The translations under genes were made by a program, and so were the position numbers. This document shows, in pieces, positions 28,542 to 37,603 of a stretch of 64,000 nucleotides of DNA (position 1 is the first letter of the stretch; the number at the start of each line of letters is the position of its first letter). The stretch lies in NCBI RefSeq assembly GCF_000175935.2, contig NC_014838.1, forward strand, positions 186,001 to 250,000, given 5' to 3'. The notes beneath the pieces are model-generated. The model did no database searches. It had not been told where the DNA came from and saw only the letters and a program-made list of their open reading frames with translations. This stretch comes from Pantoea sp. At-9b. Lineage in GTDB: Bacteria > Pseudomonadota > Gammaproteobacteria > Enterobacterales > Enterobacteriaceae.

Positions 28542-29474
28542 TTGAAAAAGCTCGGTACGGTGATGACCGCTCTGCTGTTGTTGGCGACCTCCAGCGTTGC
28601 CCAGGCGAACGAAAAAGTTCGCCTGCTGCTCGACTGGTTCGTGAACCCGAATCATGCGGCCATTTTTGCCGCGCAATATAGCGGCGCGTTTAAAAAAGAG
28701 GGGCTGGATGTGGAGATGATCGCCCCGGCTGACTCCGCCTCAGTGCCACTGCTGCTGGCGGCCGGTAAAGCGGATCTGGCGATCAGCTATCAACCGCAGC
28801 TCTATACGCTGGTGGACAAAGACGTCCCGGTCATCCGCGTGGGCACGCTGATCAATCAGCCGCTGAATACCTTGACCAGCGTCTCCGGTGATATCCATTC
28901 ACTCAAGGACTTTGCCGGGAAATCACTCGGTTATGCGATTCCGGGCTTTGAGGATGTGGCTATTCGCAACATGCTGAAATCACAAGGTGTTGATCCGGAT
29001 TCGGTTAAACTGATCAACCTGAATATGGATGCCGTGTCGGCGCTGCTGACGCACAAAATTGACGGCGCAATGACGGTGTACCGCAACTATGAGTTGCTGG
29101 ACCTGAAAGACAAAGGGGCGAAGCCGGTGGTGTTTAAACCGGAAGATTTTGGCGTACCGGCCTATGACGAGTTGATCATCCTGGCGAATCAGAAAACGGC
29201 GGCGCAGGATAAGCGCATCCCGGCATTTCTGCGCGGTCTGGATGCGGGTGTCGCCTGGCTGCGTGCCCATCCTGACCAGGCGTGGCAGGCATTTATTAAA
29301 CAATACCCGGAGCTGAATACACCTCTTAATCATCAGGGCTGGCTGGCAACGTTGCCGTATTTTGCCAGCCACAGTGCCACGCTGGATACCCAGCGTTATC
29401 AGGCATTTGCCGCATATATGAAGGCGAATGGATTGATTCAGCAGGTGGCACCGATGACGCGTTATTCGTTGTAG
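28542..29474 (+). CDS. ABC transporter substrate-binding protein (ThiY/NMT1-like)
   Basis: 310 residues with a TTG start at 28542, chosen because AAGGA lies 6 nt upstream and the signal peptide (KKLGTVMTALLLLATSSVAQA) begins there; an ATG at 28535 is out of frame. The mature part starts KVRLLLDWFVNPNHAAIFAAQ, the hallmark of the THI5/NMT1-like family that binds the thiamine pyrimidine precursor N-formyl-4-amino-5-aminomethyl-2-methylpyrimidine. End of the thi operon. Confidence 0.9.
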   Translation: MKKLGTVMTALLLLATSSVAQANEKVRLLLDWFVNPNHAAIFAAQYSGAFKKEGLDVEMIAPADSASVPLLLAAGKADLAISYQPQLYTLVDKDVPVIRVGTLINQPLNTLTSVSGDIHSLKDFAGKSLGYAIPGFEDVAIRNMLKSQGVDPDSVKLINLNMDAVSALLTHKIDGAMTVYRNYELLDLKDKGAKPVVFKPEDFGVPAYDELIILANQKTAAQDKRIPAFLRGLDAGVAWLRAHPDQAWQAFIKQYPELNTPLNHQGWLATLPYFASHSATLDTQRYQAFAAYMKANGLIQQVAPMTRYSL

Positions 29475-29490
29475 TCCGTACACCGGTTGA

Positions 29491-29514
29491 CCCTCATCCG
29501 CAGGCGGGTGAGGG
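29491..29514 (+). terminator. Hairpin after the thi operon
   Basis: CCCTCA-T-CCG and CGG-G-TGAGGG pair across a 4-base loop just after the last thi gene. There is no strong T-run, so it may act as a 3' stabiliser or weak terminator. Confidence 0.45.
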
Positions 29515-29549
29515 CAGTCCTGATTTATCTTGCACCGTCAGATTTTATT

Positions 29550-29568
29550 GATAATGATATCCATTCTC
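29550..29568. promoter_or_regulatory. Fur box before the siderophore-binding protein gene
   Basis: GATAATGATATCCATTCTC matches the 19-bp Fur consensus (GATAATGATAATCATTATC) at 16 positions. It ends 11-23 bp before the possible starts, so Fur-Fe(II) would block the promoter. Confidence 0.8.
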
Positions 29569-29591
29569 AATATAACAACATGGATTATCTG

Positions 29592-30548
29592 ATGCGTTCT
29601 CTGGGCCTGATCGTTACCCTTCTGTTGATTTGTCTGCACAGCGCGCACGCCAACTGGCCGCGTACACTGCAAACCCCGCTCGGGCCGTTTACCCTACAGC
29701 ATTTACCCAAACGCATTGTTTCTACCAGCGTGACGTTGACGGGGACGCTGTTAGCCATCGACGCACCTGTAGTGGGTTCCGGTGCCACCAGCCGCAACAG
29801 TACCGTGGCCGACGCGCAGGGTTTTTTCACCCAATGGGGAGCGGTGGCGCAGGCACGTCATGTTAAACCGCTGTATATCGGCCAGCCCGATGCGGAAACC
29901 ATCGCAGCTCAAAACCCTGACTTGATCATCATCGCTGCGACCGGTGGCGATTCGGCATTGCGTTTGTATGACCAACTTTCCGCTATCGCGCCGGTGTTGG
30001 TAGTGGATTACGGTGATAAAAGCTGGCAGGCGCTGACGTTGCAACTGGGCAGCATAACCGGGCATGAGGAGGATGCGCGGCGGGTGATTGCGCAGTTTAA
30101 TCAACGCGTGGCAACACTGCGCGCCACAATCAGTCTGCCGCCGCAACCCACCTCGGCACTGGTATATTACGAAGATGGGCGTGGTATGAACCTGTGGACT
30201 GCGGCATCGGCGCAGGGGGCGTTGTTGACCGAACTCGGTTTCACGCTGGCGCAACCACCGGCGGGCTTTCAGGGCAGCACCAGCATGGGAAAGCGTCATG
30301 ATATCATTCAGTTGAACGGCGAAAACATGGCCGCAGGTGTCACCGGCAACAGCCTGCTACTGTTCGCGGCGGATGATGGCACGGTAGCACAGCTGATGAA
30401 GAATCCGTTTCTTGCCCACTTGACGGCGATACAGCAGCGTGCAGTGTTTGCCATGGGTAACGACACCTTTCGCCTCGACTTTTACAGCGCCAGCAATCTG
30501 CTAAACCACATCGAACGGCAATTCCGTACTGAGAAAGTCCGCCAGTAG
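29592..30548 (+). CDS. Periplasmic iron-siderophore (FepB-like) binding protein
   Basis: 318 residues from the ATG at 29592 (an ATG at 29580 is possible; TGGAT precedes 29592 at a better distance). Signal peptide MRSLGLIVTLLLICLHSAHA. The mature part has RIVSTSVTLTGTLLAID, PDLIIIAATGGDSALRLYDQL and the class III binding-protein fold; it resembles the catecholate binding protein FepB. It is preceded by a Fur box and is divergent in function-space with fes, which ends inside its 3' end on the opposite strand (48-bp overlap). Confidence 0.87.
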   Translation: MRSLGLIVTLLLICLHSAHANWPRTLQTPLGPFTLQHLPKRIVSTSVTLTGTLLAIDAPVVGSGATSRNSTVADAQGFFTQWGAVAQARHVKPLYIGQPDAETIAAQNPDLIIIAATGGDSALRLYDQLSAIAPVLVVDYGDKSWQALTLQLGSITGHEEDARRVIAQFNQRVATLRATISLPPQPTSALVYYEDGRGMNLWTAASAQGALLTELGFTLAQPPAGFQGSTSMGKRHDIIQLNGENMAAGVTGNSLLLFAADDGTVAQLMKNPFLAHLTAIQQRAVFAMGNDTFRLDFYSASNLLNHIERQFRTEKVRQ

Positions 30549-31838
30549 CCAGCGGCAGCCATCGATCAAACCGCCGCGCCAGCACAGCGCATCGTGCCCG
30601 CCGTTGTAGCGCCGAAAATGCACGTGGTGCCCGGCCTGTTGCAGGGCGGGCAGCAGTTGCTGATTGACATACAACATGTCCGGCTCACGGTCACCCACCT
30701 CCTGAAAAATGGTTAATCTGCCCGTTGGCAAGGTTCCCTGTTGCAGTCGCTGCCAGAGCCACCCCGGGGGATGCTGATCTGCCTGTTCAGGTTTGAGGAT
30801 GTAGTCCAGATTGGGCCACCAGAACGAACCGGATTGCGTCAGGATGCGGCCAAAGCGTTGCGGCCAGTGCAGCCCGGCATACAACGCTGCCAACCCGCCA
30901 TAGCTCTGTCCTGCCACCAGCGTGCGATCGCCCTGATCGCTGAAGGCAACCTGTTGACGTGCCAACGGAATCAGTTCCCGGATGACCGCTTGCCAGAACC
31001 CTTCATTACAAGGCAGTTCAGCTTCGCGCTGCTGGCCATCAATGGCATCAATAAACAGCCAGCAGGCCGGGGGAAGCCGTCCGGCGCGGGTTTCTGCGTC
31101 GATCGCGCTAAAAATCGGCTGCCCGTGCACCCAGTTTTGTCCGTCAAGCAGGATAACCAGCGGCCGCTGCGTGGCTGGGTGACTCTCCCCGCTGGTGTAC
31201 AGCCAGACGTTGCGGGTGATGCCCAACAAACGACTCTGCCAGTGCAGGCCATGCAAGGTGGGTGGTGTGTTATCGCTTTGTCCGTTATCAAACGCTTGCC
31301 AGGCTGACTGGTCAGGTGCGCTGGGCATGTGAGCGTTACTGAGCGCTACCCGGCGGCTACCGCGCAATGGCTGGTGCGGATTAAGCGGATCCGCCTGGGC
31401 CAGCGGCATCAGCGAGATCCACCAGGCGCGTTGTTGCTGGCGGCGCATCTCATCATCACCGCTGAATGCCGGTGGCAAGTGTGGCGTGGTGATGGGGATC
31501 AGGCTGTAGCTGCCACGCCAGTCAGTATCAATCCGTGTTGACCAGTGCCAAACATCACTGCTGCCCACCCGCGTCAGACTTTGCGGTGAGGTGCTGTGAT
31601 GATCCGTGACGCCATTGATATCGATATACACCTGTCTGGTGTCAGCCTGCGTATCACGCCAGAAATAATGCATGCGAATCAGACCCTCTTCGGCGTTTTC
31701 CCGTATCGGGGTGCCGATTTGACGGATGCGCTGCCACCAGCTTTCCTCGCCGAAATCGGCCTGCGCCAGCAGGGATGACACACTGCCAGCGGCCAGACAG
31801 GCGTGCGCTTCATGAAACATTTCGCAATGACTCTCCAT
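30501..31838 (-). CDS. fes: Enterochelin esterase-like protein Fes
   Basis: About 445 residues. N-terminal domain VYIDINGVTDHH, WHWSTRIDTDWRGSYSLIP; alpha/beta-hydrolase domain with nucleophile loop GQSYGG and terminal GGHDALCWRGGL (catalytic His). Fes hydrolyses ferric enterobactin and releases iron in the cytoplasm. The start is uncertain: ATG at 31838 (used here), ATG at 31820 with a distant GGAG, or TTG at 31877 that would reach into the operator region. Preceded by Fur-like sequence. Confidence 0.88.
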   Translation of the reverse strand: MESHCEMFHEAHACLAAGSVSSLLAQADFGEESWWQRIRQIGTPIRENAEEGLIRMHYFWRDTQADTRQVYIDINGVTDHHSTSPQSLTRVGSSDVWHWSTRIDTDWRGSYSLIPITTPHLPPAFSGDDEMRRQQQRAWWISLMPLAQADPLNPHQPLRGSRRVALSNAHMPSAPDQSAWQAFDNGQSDNTPPTLHGLHWQSRLLGITRNVWLYTSGESHPATQRPLVILLDGQNWVHGQPIFSAIDAETRAGRLPPACWLFIDAIDGQQREAELPCNEGFWQAVIRELIPLARQQVAFSDQGDRTLVAGQSYGGLAALYAGLHWPQRFGRILTQSGSFWWPNLDYILKPEQADQHPPGWLWQRLQQGTLPTGRLTIFQEVGDREPDMLYVNQQLLPALQQAGHHVHFRRYNGGHDALCWRGGLIDGCRWLLADFLSTELPFDVV

Positions 31839-31873
31839 AAAGTCGTCATAGTCTTTACAATATAAAACGTAAT

Positions 31874-31904
31874 GCAAATGCTATTGATAACAATTTACAT
31901 TTGC
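31874..31904. promoter_or_regulatory. Fur-like operator before fes
   Basis: GCAAATG and CATTTGC form the outer arms of a dyad whose centre, TGATAACAATTTACA (31885-31899), agrees with 11 of 14 informative positions of the 7-1-7 Fur site. It lies just upstream of fes. Confidence 0.5.
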
Positions 31905-31940
31905 AATATGATTTTTTCGTCCAATAAACCCGCTATTTTT

Positions 31941-31962
31941 CAGGTAATTATTCTATTACCTG
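31941..31962. promoter_or_regulatory. Perfect palindrome CAGGTAAT-N6-ATTACCTG
   Basis: Eight-base arms around a 6-base spacer in the divergent region between fes and the TonB receptor. It does not resemble a Fur box, so another dimeric regulator probably binds here; identity unknown. Confidence 0.5.
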
Positions 31963-31994
31963 TCTCAGGGCAGGGGATCAGGGCCATCAAATAC

Positions 31995-32013
31995 TGATGA
32001 TAATAATGTTTCA
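31995..32013. promoter_or_regulatory. Possible Fur box before the TonB receptor
   Basis: TGATGATAATAATGTTTCA contains the TGATAAT half-site and a weaker second half. About 85 bp before the receptor start. Confidence 0.4.
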
Positions 32014-32090
32014 ATCCGTTTCGGCCTTGGCTGTGAAGCGAAGGTTGAAGTGCGGGTTATTTCAATGACAAGGCAGTTTGAAATAAAGAG

Positions 32091-34286
32091 ATGGCAACTA
32101 TGTTTTTTAATGCAAGAAAACCGTCAATACCTGCTGTGGCCCTACCGTTCCGATTTTCCCCACTCTGGTTATCACTGGCCGCAACCTTACCGATGGCATC
32201 GGTTGCCTTCAGCGCAATGGCCGAAGAAACCTTAACCGTTAACGCCGATGTCCGCGAAGGTGTGGCAGCACCGCTGCCCGGCTACGTGGCGAAAGAGAGT
32301 GCCTCCGGCACCAAAACCGCTACCCCGCTGCGTAAAACTCCGCAATCGATTTCGGTGATCACCCGTGATCAGATGGATGATCAGGCGGCGGCCTCGGTTG
32401 CCGATGCGCTGAGCTACACCAGCGGCGTACTGACCAACTATCGCGGTAACTCCAACCGCAATGATGAAATCATCTCACGCGGCTTCCGCTATGCGCCGAA
32501 GTTCCTTGATGGCCTGAGCTACGGGCTGTCCGGTCAGGCTGGCGCGGCGGGGCAGATTGACCCCTGGTTGCTGGAGCGTGTGGAAATGGTGCACGGTCCG
32601 GCCTCGGTGCTTTATGGTCAGGTGAATCCCGGTGGGCTGATCAACATGACCAGCAAACGCCCGACAGCGGAAAGTATTCACAAGATCCAACTCAGCAGTG
32701 GCAACCAGCATTATGGCGAGGCGGCATTTGATTTTGGCGGCAAGCTGAACGATGACAATACCTTGTTCTATCGTCTCAACGGCCTCGCCAGCACCAAACA
32801 TGAGTTTGTGCGTGATAACAAACAACAGCGTATCGCGATCGCGCCAGCACTGACCTGGCTGCCCAATGCTGATACCAGCTTTACCTTGCTGACCCTGTAT
32901 CAGAACGAACCGAAGGCGGGGTATCGTAACTTCCTGCCCGCCAGCGGGACGGTGTTTAAGACCAGCGCCGGGTACATTCCTTATGATTTTAATGTCAGCG
33001 ACCCGAGCTTTAACGAAGCGAAACGCGAGCAGACATCGGTCGGCTATATTTTTGAACATAATGTTAATGATGCCATCAGCTTCACGCAGAACCTGCGTTT
33101 CAGCGACATGGACGAGTCCTATAAATATCTGGTCTACACCTGGGATGCAGACAACGACCATTCGATTAACCGTCGTCCACAGCATGACAAAATCAAGTCC
33201 CAGGAGCTGGGGATTGATAACCAACTGAAAGCACAGTTTGATAGCGGCGAACTGGGTCATACCGTGCTGGCCGGGCTGGATTACAAATGGAGCGATGTTG
33301 ACAGCAAACTGTGGCGTGACAGTGGCGACCAGTACATCCTCGACTGGGCAAACCCGACGCGTATCACCATTGATGAAAGCGATCTGGCGCTGGTGACCAG
33401 CACACGTAAGAAACTCGACCAGGTTGGGGTTTATGTGCAGGACCAACTGGAGTGGGACAACTGGAATCTGCTGCTATCCGGGCGTCATGACTGGAGTGAA
33501 GTACGCACGCAGGATCGAATCGAAGGCACGGATACCCAGCAAAATGACAGCAAGTTTACCGGTCGGGCGGGGCTGCTTTATGCCTTTGACAACGGTATCT
33601 CGCCTTATATCAGCTACAGCACCTCATTTGAGCCGAACCTCAACACGGGCGCGCCTGGCACGGATGCGTTTAAACCGACCACCGGTGAACAGACCGAAGT
33701 TGGCGTGAAGTATCAGCCTGTCGGGCTGGATGCGGTGTTCACCGTGTCGGCATTCGATATTACCCAGAAGAACATCTCCTCCTATAACAGCGAAATCGGT
33801 TATTACGAAGAGATCGGCAAGGTGCGTTCGAAAGGGATTGAGACCGAAGCCCATGCACAGATTACCCCGGAAATTAAACTGATTGCCGCATACACCTATA
33901 CCGACGTGGTGACGAAAGCGAGCAACACCGCCGCACAGGTAGGGAAATCCCCGGCCAGCATTCCGCGCCATGCGGCGTCGGCCTGGGGCAGCTACAGCTT
34001 CCTGGACGGAGCCTTGCATGGCCTGACCCTGGGCAGTGGCGTGCGCTATACGGGCACCACCTGGGGTGACTCAGAAGGGGGCTTCAAAGTGCCGCATTAC
34101 ACCTTGTATGACGTGATGGCGAAGTATGAGCTGGGCGCAGCGGTGACGACGCTGCGTGGCACCACCCTACAGCTGAACGTCAACAACGTGGCGGATAAGC
34201 ATTATGTCTCCTCGTGCAGCAATACCTCCGCCTGTTTTTATGGCAGTGGCCGTTCGATTGTGGCTTCCGTAAGTTATAGCTGGTAA
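32091..34286 (+). CDS. TonB-dependent siderophore receptor (FhuA/FoxA-like group)
   Basis: 731 residues. Signal peptide to about residue 43 (ending AFSAMA), TonB-box-like ETLTVNA, plug domain ([57 protein letters not shown]), 22-strand barrel, and a C-terminal aromatic Trp. The final block with paired cysteines ([17 protein letters not shown]) is shared with hydroxamate receptors such as FhuA. The exact siderophore is not readable. Alternative start ATG at 32100 with GAG at better spacing. Confidence 0.9.
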   Translation: MATMFFNARKPSIPAVALPFRFSPLWLSLAATLPMASVAFSAMAEETLTVNADVREGVAAPLPGYVAKESASGTKTATPLRKTPQSISVITRDQMDDQAAASVADALSYTSGVLTNYRGNSNRNDEIISRGFRYAPKFLDGLSYGLSGQAGAAGQIDPWLLERVEMVHGPASVLYGQVNPGGLINMTSKRPTAESIHKIQLSSGNQHYGEAAFDFGGKLNDDNTLFYRLNGLASTKHEFVRDNKQQRIAIAPALTWLPNADTSFTLLTLYQNEPKAGYRNFLPASGTVFKTSAGYIPYDFNVSDPSFNEAKREQTSVGYIFEHNVNDAISFTQNLRFSDMDESYKYLVYTWDADNDHSINRRPQHDKIKSQELGIDNQLKAQFDSGELGHTVLAGLDYKWSDVDSKLWRDSGDQYILDWANPTRITIDESDLALVTSTRKKLDQVGVYVQDQLEWDNWNLLLSGRHDWSEVRTQDRIEGTDTQQNDSKFTGRAGLLYAFDNGISPYISYSTSFEPNLNTGAPGTDAFKPTTGEQTEVGVKYQPVGLDAVFTVSAFDITQKNISSYNSEIGYYEEIGKVRSKGIETEAHAQITPEIKLIAAYTYTDVVTKASNTAAQVGKSPASIPRHAASAWGSYSFLDGALHGLTLGSGVRYTGTTWGDSEGGFKVPHYTLYDVMAKYELGAAVTTLRGTTLQLNVNNVADKHYVSSCSNTSACFYGSGRSIVASVSYSW

Positions 34287-34314
34287 TGCGTTGACCCGGG
34301 TTCTGGGTCTCTCA

Positions 34315-34339
34315 GGCGGCGGGAAAACCGCCGCCTTTT
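34315..34339 (+). terminator. Terminator of the TonB receptor gene
   Basis: GGCGGCGG/CCGCCGCC stem with a GAAAA loop and TTTT. Confidence 0.85.
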
Positions 34340-34467
34340 GGCATTGCGTGCGCTGAAGCGTTGGGATCCTGTCTGAATTCGGAAAATACTGGAATTGTGT
34401 GACTGTCATCACTCCGCGTCACACGCTAAAATGAATCCTTCTCATTCAGAATAGGTTTTTCGTCACC

Positions 34468-34908
34468 ATGCTTTCGCGTTTCACACTGGCCAGCCTGATG
34501 GCTGCAACATTACTGACAGGTTGCGCGCGCCACGCCACCAACGACACGGCTGCAACTCAGGCTCCTATCTCCAACAACGACATCGCATCGCCGTTCGAGC
34601 AAGGCCCGACGGTCATCAACGTTACCCATGAAGTGACGCGTACCGATGACGGCTCTGCGATTTATGTGACGGTAGATGGTCAGGATGCCGGTCTGCTGAC
34701 AAAAGGCGAAGATAAACAGATCCACGTGTCTGCGGGTAAGCATAAAGTCGGTGGCTATGTGCAGACGCTGTTTGGATTTGGGCGTGTAACCATTCAGTCG
34801 GTCGATGTGACCACCGATCCGAAAGGCCCGAAAAACGTGGTGTACTCGGTGACCAAACAGAAACCGGCGTTTAGCGAAGTGGCAGATAACAAGCCAGGCA
34901 ATTCCTGA
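34468..34908 (+). CDS. Small outer-membrane-type lipoprotein, unknown function
   Basis: 146 residues. Signal sequence with lipobox LLTGC (Cys19), then a soluble domain containing GSAIYVTVDGQDAGLLTKGE and GKHKVGGY. I recognise no named family. Monocistronic, followed by a GC hairpin. Confidence 0.75.
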   Translation: MLSRFTLASLMAATLLTGCARHATNDTAATQAPISNNDIASPFEQGPTVINVTHEVTRTDDGSAIYVTVDGQDAGLLTKGEDKQIHVSAGKHKVGGYVQTLFGFGRVTIQSVDVTTDPKGPKNVVYSVTKQKPAFSEVADNKPGNS

Positions 34909-34918
34909 TAACCTTAGC

Positions 34919-34936
34919 GGCGCGAGTGATCGCGCC
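34919..34936. terminator. Hairpin between the lipoprotein and LysE genes
   Basis: GGCGCG-N6-CGCGCC (approximate bounds) between convergent genes; no T-run, so termination efficiency is doubtful. Confidence 0.4.
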
Positions 34937-34947
34937 GTGATCATCCG

Positions 34948-35580
34948 TTAATTGCGGCTGAACACCAGTTTCAGCCCGGCAAGCGCAAAGCAGCAAGCCA
35001 ACAAGGCGTCGAGACCGCGACGGATTTTACGGTAGAACGTCGCCATCGGTGCAGTGGAAAACAGCAGCGCATAGCCGCAAAACACCAGCACACAAATCCC
35101 GGCGCAGCCTGCAATGATGATCGGCAACGTGGCTGCCGCCGCTTCCGGTTTTAATGCCACCGACATGATCGCCACCCAGGTCAGAATGGCTTTGGGATTA
35201 CCGACATGCATCAACAAACCCTGACGAAACATGCGACCATAGGGTGCGCGTACTTCGCTGCGCAGCGTCAACGCCATGGTATCCGGTTTACGCCACGCGG
35301 ATCGCCCGGCTTTACTGGCCAGCCACAGCAGATAAAGCCCACCACCAATCTTTAGCACCAGCAGCAACTGTGCAAAGGTCGCGAGTACCGTGAGTACACC
35401 ACAGGCCGCCAGCAGCGCCCATAGCAGTGAACCACCGATCACGCCGCCCGCCAATGCCAGGGCCGCACCCCGCCCCTGTTTCATCGCCGTACCCATAATC
35501 GCCATGTTGCTCGGACCCGGACTGGCGGTGGCAACAAAATAGGTGGTGTAGATCAACATCAGTTCGTGTGAAAGCGCCAT
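34948..35580 (-). CDS. LysE/RhtB-family amino acid exporter
   Basis: 210 residues, six predicted helices, family motif TYFVATASPGPSNMAIMGTAMKQGRGAALALAGG and HVGNPKAILTWVA. Exports amino acids or homoserine-lactone-like molecules; substrate unknown. Confidence 0.88.
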   Translation of the reverse strand: MALSHELMLIYTTYFVATASPGPSNMAIMGTAMKQGRGAALALAGGVIGGSLLWALLAACGVLTVLATFAQLLLVLKIGGGLYLLWLASKAGRSAWRKPDTMALTLRSEVRAPYGRMFRQGLLMHVGNPKAILTWVAIMSVALKPEAAAATLPIIIAGCAGICVLVFCGYALLFSTAPMATFYRKIRRGLDALLACCFALAGLKLVFSRN

Positions 35581-35721
35581 AATTTCCTCTGTGGCTGATT
35601 AAGTCCCGATTTAGGGTTATATCGTTGAACGCGACATTTTTCTATGCCAGATCTGTTAATTAGGTGTTAATTCGCTATGCTGTGGCTCCACTTAACCGGG
35701 GTGTAACGCAGGAGAAGGGCT

Positions 35722-37572
35722 GTGAATCTGAGCCAGCGCGAACATATCGCCAATGTGGTTGCCAGCGTCGAGCAGGCGGCAGCCACGCAGGTGCTGAATC
35801 CGCAGGGAAGTGATGCCGTACAGGCATCCTGGTTACGTTGTGTCAATCATCACGGCCTCGATCCCAGTCGGTTGCAGGAGGCACGTATCTTGCCTGCACG
35901 CCAGTTGCGCGAGCACTGCCAACAGTTGGAAGCGCTACGGGTTGTCGCGCAACCTGGCCTCGAAAAGCTTTATCAGCAGATTGCCCCGGCTGGTTACATT
36001 TTGCTGCTGGCGGATGCGCAGGGCGTGGCGGTTGACTATCTCGGTAACGCGAACGCGGAAATCAGCCTGCGGCGCGCCGGATTGTTCCTCGGCGCACAAT
36101 GGTCAGAAGCGCTTTCCGGCACTTGCGCGGTGGGAACGGCGCTGGCCACCAGGCAGGCCATCACCATCCACCAAACCGATCATTTTGATGCCACCCACAT
36201 TCCCCTGACGTGCAGTGCCGTGCCGTTATTTGATTCGCAGGGCGACCTGCAGGCGGTGTTGGATATTTCGGCGTTGACGTCACCCCAGCCGCGTAGCAGT
36301 CAGCATTTGGTGTTGCAACTGGCGCAGCAGCAGGCACAGAAGATTGAAAATGCCTGGCTGTTACATCGCCATCGCCATGACTGGGTGTTGAAGCTCAGCC
36401 GTCATCCCGGCTGGCATGATATCGAACCGGAGTTTTTGCTGGCGTTTGACGCCAATGGTCGGCTGACTGGATTGAATCCGGCGGCACGGCACTGGCTGAG
36501 CGCACATCCGCAGCCGCTTGGTCTGCCGCTCTCCGCACTGTTTCCTGGTCCGCTGGAACAGCTGCTCTCTACCCCGCAGTTGGAAGATATCAGTGGGCAG
36601 CAGCGTTTTTATGCGCAAACAGTCCACCCGGCACGCCCGGCCTCCACAGCAGGCGTGACGTTGTCACCAAAGCTGGCCGCGCTAAGCGGTGGGGATCCGC
36701 AACTCGATCAGCAACTACGACGTGCCGGGCGTCTGCTCGACACCTCGCTGCATCTGTTGGTACAGGGCGAAACCGGTAGCGGCAAAGAGTATTTTGCGCG
36801 CGCCTTCCATCAGGCCAGTCAGCGGCGGAAAGGCCCTTTTATTGCGGTGAACTGTGCAGCCATTCCGGCCAGTCTGCTGGAGAGTGAATTGTTTGGGCAT
36901 CTGCCAGGCAGCTTTTCCGGGGCAGGCAGCAAAGCACGACCGGGGCTGATCCAGGCCGCCGAGGGCGGTACGTTGTTTCTTGATGAAATCGGCGATATGC
37001 CGCTGGAGATGCAGACACGCCTGCTGCGCGTACTGGCAGAGCAGGAAGTGTTGCCGATTGGAGCGCGCCAGCCGCAAAAGGTCGATATCCGGGTGTTGTC
37101 AGCATCACATCATCCGCTGACGCAGCGTGTCGCTGCCGGATTATTCCGCGAAGATTTGCTCTATCGTCTGCAAGGGGCCTGCATCCAACTGCCGCCGCTG
37201 CGCGAGCGTCAGGACATCAACTGGCTGATTGATCAGATGCTGGCGGGACAGGCGCAACTCAGTCCACCGGCGCGTCACGCGCTGCTGAGTTATCGCTGGC
37301 CGGGGAACCTGCGCGAGCTGCACCATGCGTTACAGTATGCGTTGGCGATGTGTGAAAGCGGCATCATTGCGATGGACGACCTGCCCGATACCTTGCGCGT
37401 CACGGCACCGGCTCAACCCGTTGCCGTCAATGATGAGCAAGACGCGTTACTGCGTCAGTTGCGCGCCGCTCGCTGGAATATGAGTGAAACGGCGCGCCAG
37501 CTCGGCATCAGTCGCATGACGCTGTATCGTCGCCTGCAACGGTTAGGGATTCAACTGCCCGAGCGGCAGTAG
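35722..37572 (+). CDS. Sigma-54-type activator, AcoR/DhaR-like
   Basis: 616 residues with a GTG start at 35722 (GGAGAAGG upstream). An N-terminal GAF-like sensory region (LLADAQGVAVDYL...AGLFLGAQWSEALSGTCAVGTAL), AAA+ domain with Walker A GETGSGKE and Walker B GGTLFLDEIG, and a Fis-type HTH (MSETARQLGISRMTLYRRLQRLGI). The GAFTGA loop that contacts sigma-54 reads GSFSGA. Convergent with butanediol dehydrogenase; AcoR-type proteins activate acetoin/butanediol catabolism, which fits. Confidence 0.88.
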   Translation: MNLSQREHIANVVASVEQAAATQVLNPQGSDAVQASWLRCVNHHGLDPSRLQEARILPARQLREHCQQLEALRVVAQPGLEKLYQQIAPAGYILLLADAQGVAVDYLGNANAEISLRRAGLFLGAQWSEALSGTCAVGTALATRQAITIHQTDHFDATHIPLTCSAVPLFDSQGDLQAVLDISALTSPQPRSSQHLVLQLAQQQAQKIENAWLLHRHRHDWVLKLSRHPGWHDIEPEFLLAFDANGRLTGLNPAARHWLSAHPQPLGLPLSALFPGPLEQLLSTPQLEDISGQQRFYAQTVHPARPASTAGVTLSPKLAALSGGDPQLDQQLRRAGRLLDTSLHLLVQGETGSGKEYFARAFHQASQRRKGPFIAVNCAAIPASLLESELFGHLPGSFSGAGSKARPGLIQAAEGGTLFLDEIGDMPLEMQTRLLRVLAEQEVLPIGARQPQKVDIRVLSASHHPLTQRVAAGLFREDLLYRLQGACIQLPPLRERQDINWLIDQMLAGQAQLSPPARHALLSYRWPGNLRELHHALQYALAMCESGIIAMDDLPDTLRVTAPAQPVAVNDEQDALLRQLRAARWNMSETARQLGISRMTLYRRLQRLGIQLPERQ

Positions 37573-37574
37573 AG

Positions 37575-37597
37575 ACGGGCCAGCCTGGCTGGCCCGT
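37575..37597. terminator. Strong hairpin between the AcoR-like and bdh genes
   Basis: ACGGGCCAGC/GCTGGCCCGT with a 3-base loop between convergent genes. No T-run on either side. Confidence 0.5.
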
Positions 37598-37603
37598 GCG
37601 TGA

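Noticed and set aside
32475..33446. 323-codon frame opposite the TonB receptor
   Set aside because: Shadow of the receptor gene; no ribosome site or family features.
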